This document shows positions 13,104 to 13,698 of a DNA stretch of 13,698 nt, piece by piece. A program made the position numbers and the translations under genes. Positions within the stretch are counted from its first letter, which is position 1; every line of letters starts with the position of its first letter. Under the pieces are notes generated by a model that did no database searches, was not told the DNA's origin, and worked only from the letters and a program-made list of their open reading frames with translations. The stretch is taken from the NCBI GenBank assembly GCA_021782195.1, contig JAJXVI010000010.1:1-13698 (forward strand). The letters are read 5' to 3'. This DNA is from a bacterium (GTDB lineage Bacteria; Vulcanimicrobiota; Xenobia; RGZZ01).

Positions 13104-13698
13104 GCAACCCCACCTCGCAACGCAAGCGTCTGCTTTCAGGCATGCGTCCCACCGGCAAACTGCACATCGGCCACCTCCTTGGTGCCATTGAAAACTGGAG
13201 AAACCTGCAGGAGCAGTTTGAGTGCTTCTTCATGGTTGCTGACTGGCATGCGCTCACGACAGGATATCGTGACGCGGCGCGCGTGCGACAGGAGATTCGC
13301 GAGCTTGTGCTCGACTACGTGGCGGGCGGTGTAGACCCCGAACGTTGCACCTTCTACGTGCAGTCTGACGTCCCGGAAATCGCTCATCTGCATCTGCTTC
13401 TCTCGATGATCACTCCCGTCTCCTGGTTGGAGCGCACACCGACCTACAAGGACCAGGTGGAAGCGCTCGGAACTGACGTTGCGACCTATGGATTTCTGGG
13501 ATATCCCGTGCTGATGACGACCGATATTGTCATCTTCAAGGCCGAGGCGGTGCCGGTGGGGCAGGACCAGGTGCCTCACCTGGAACTCTGCCGCGAAATT
13601 GTGCGTCGCTTCAACAATCTTTATCGCCCGATTTTTCCGGAGCCTCAACCTCGACTGACTCGCTTTGCCGCCGTACCGGGCCTTGACGGCCGAAAGAT
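13100..13698 (+). CDS. trpS: Tryptophanyl-tRNA synthetase, N-terminal part (3' truncated by window edge)
   Basis: 199 residues are visible from the ATG at 13100, and the frame runs off the window. It is a class Ic synthetase that charges tRNA(Trp) in the cytoplasm. The ATP-binding PTGKLHIGH (17-25) contains the HIGH signature. FFMVADWHAL and the long Rossmann core follow, then LMTTDIVIFKAEAVPVGQDQ, the segment lining the Trp pocket, with the VPVGQDQ and HLELCREIVRRFN pattern of bacterial TrpRS. The last residues, PGLDGRK, stop at the first Lys of the KMSKS loop, which would lie across the edge. The ATG is the first possible start because TAA precedes it in frame at 13088. It is divergent from the FabG-like gene and may be coupled to the ten-codon leader ORF. 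Confidence 0.95.
   Translation, partial: MSNPTSQRKRLLSGMRPTGKLHIGHLLGAIENWRNLQEQFECFFMVADWHALTTGYRDAARVRQEIRELVLDYVAGGVDPERCTFYVQSDVPEIAHLHLLLSMITPVSWLERTPTYKDQVEALGTDVATYGFLGYPVLMTTDIVIFKAEAVPVGQDQVPHLELCREIVRRFNNLYRPIFPEPQPRLTRFAAVPGLDGRK

Overview
The window is gene-dense, GC-rich bacterial DNA, probably chromosomal. It carries ordinary housekeeping and envelope genes: a tryptophanyl-tRNA synthetase, a FabG-type reductase, a type IV pilus assembly cluster, a split MacB-type permease and a PEP-CTERM protein. PEP-CTERM anchoring together with type IV pili and many unrecognised proteins points to a Gram-negative environmental lineage. I cannot fix the phylum from sequence alone. There is no tRNA or rRNA gene, CRISPR array, transposase or phage gene, and no sign of recent transfer.

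Left part (1-4274). A 5'-truncated SGNH/GDSL hydrolase is coupled by an ATGA overlap to an unrecognised 294-residue protein. Converging on them is a secreted beta-sandwich protein with a PEP-CTERM-like tail. Next on the minus strand is an unrecognised gene that appears frameshifted: a well-initiated N-terminal frame (start 3365) passes into a second frame that ends at 2392. A class I SAM-dependent methyltransferase diverges from it.

Middle (4275-7137). A secreted or anchored YVTN-type beta-propeller protein (minus) and a MacB/FtsX-type permease (plus) diverge from a 134-bp region that holds a nested inverted repeat.

Pilus region (7138-12051). On the minus strand pilM, pilB, pilC and a single-domain response regulator form one operon, with gaps of 37, 5 and 5 bp and a strong Shine-Dalgarno site before each gene. 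A free-standing Hpt phosphotransfer protein diverges from pilM. PilM is the cytoplasmic actin-like platform protein, PilB the extension ATPase and PilC the inner-membrane platform. The CheY-like regulator and the Hpt protein look like a phosphorelay attached to the pilus. No pilin, pilN/O/P/Q or pilT is in view.

Right end (12052-13698). A FabG-like SDR (minus) and trpS (plus, cut by the window edge at its KMSKS loop) are divergent. A ten-codon leader ORF overlaps the trpS start by ATGA.

All four convergent gene junctions contain an inverted repeat that could act as a bidirectional terminator. I see no clearly new multi-gene system. The most useful leads are the frameshifted gene, the phosphorelay parts around the pilus operon, the SGNH protein without its usual catalytic His, and the trpS leader ORF.
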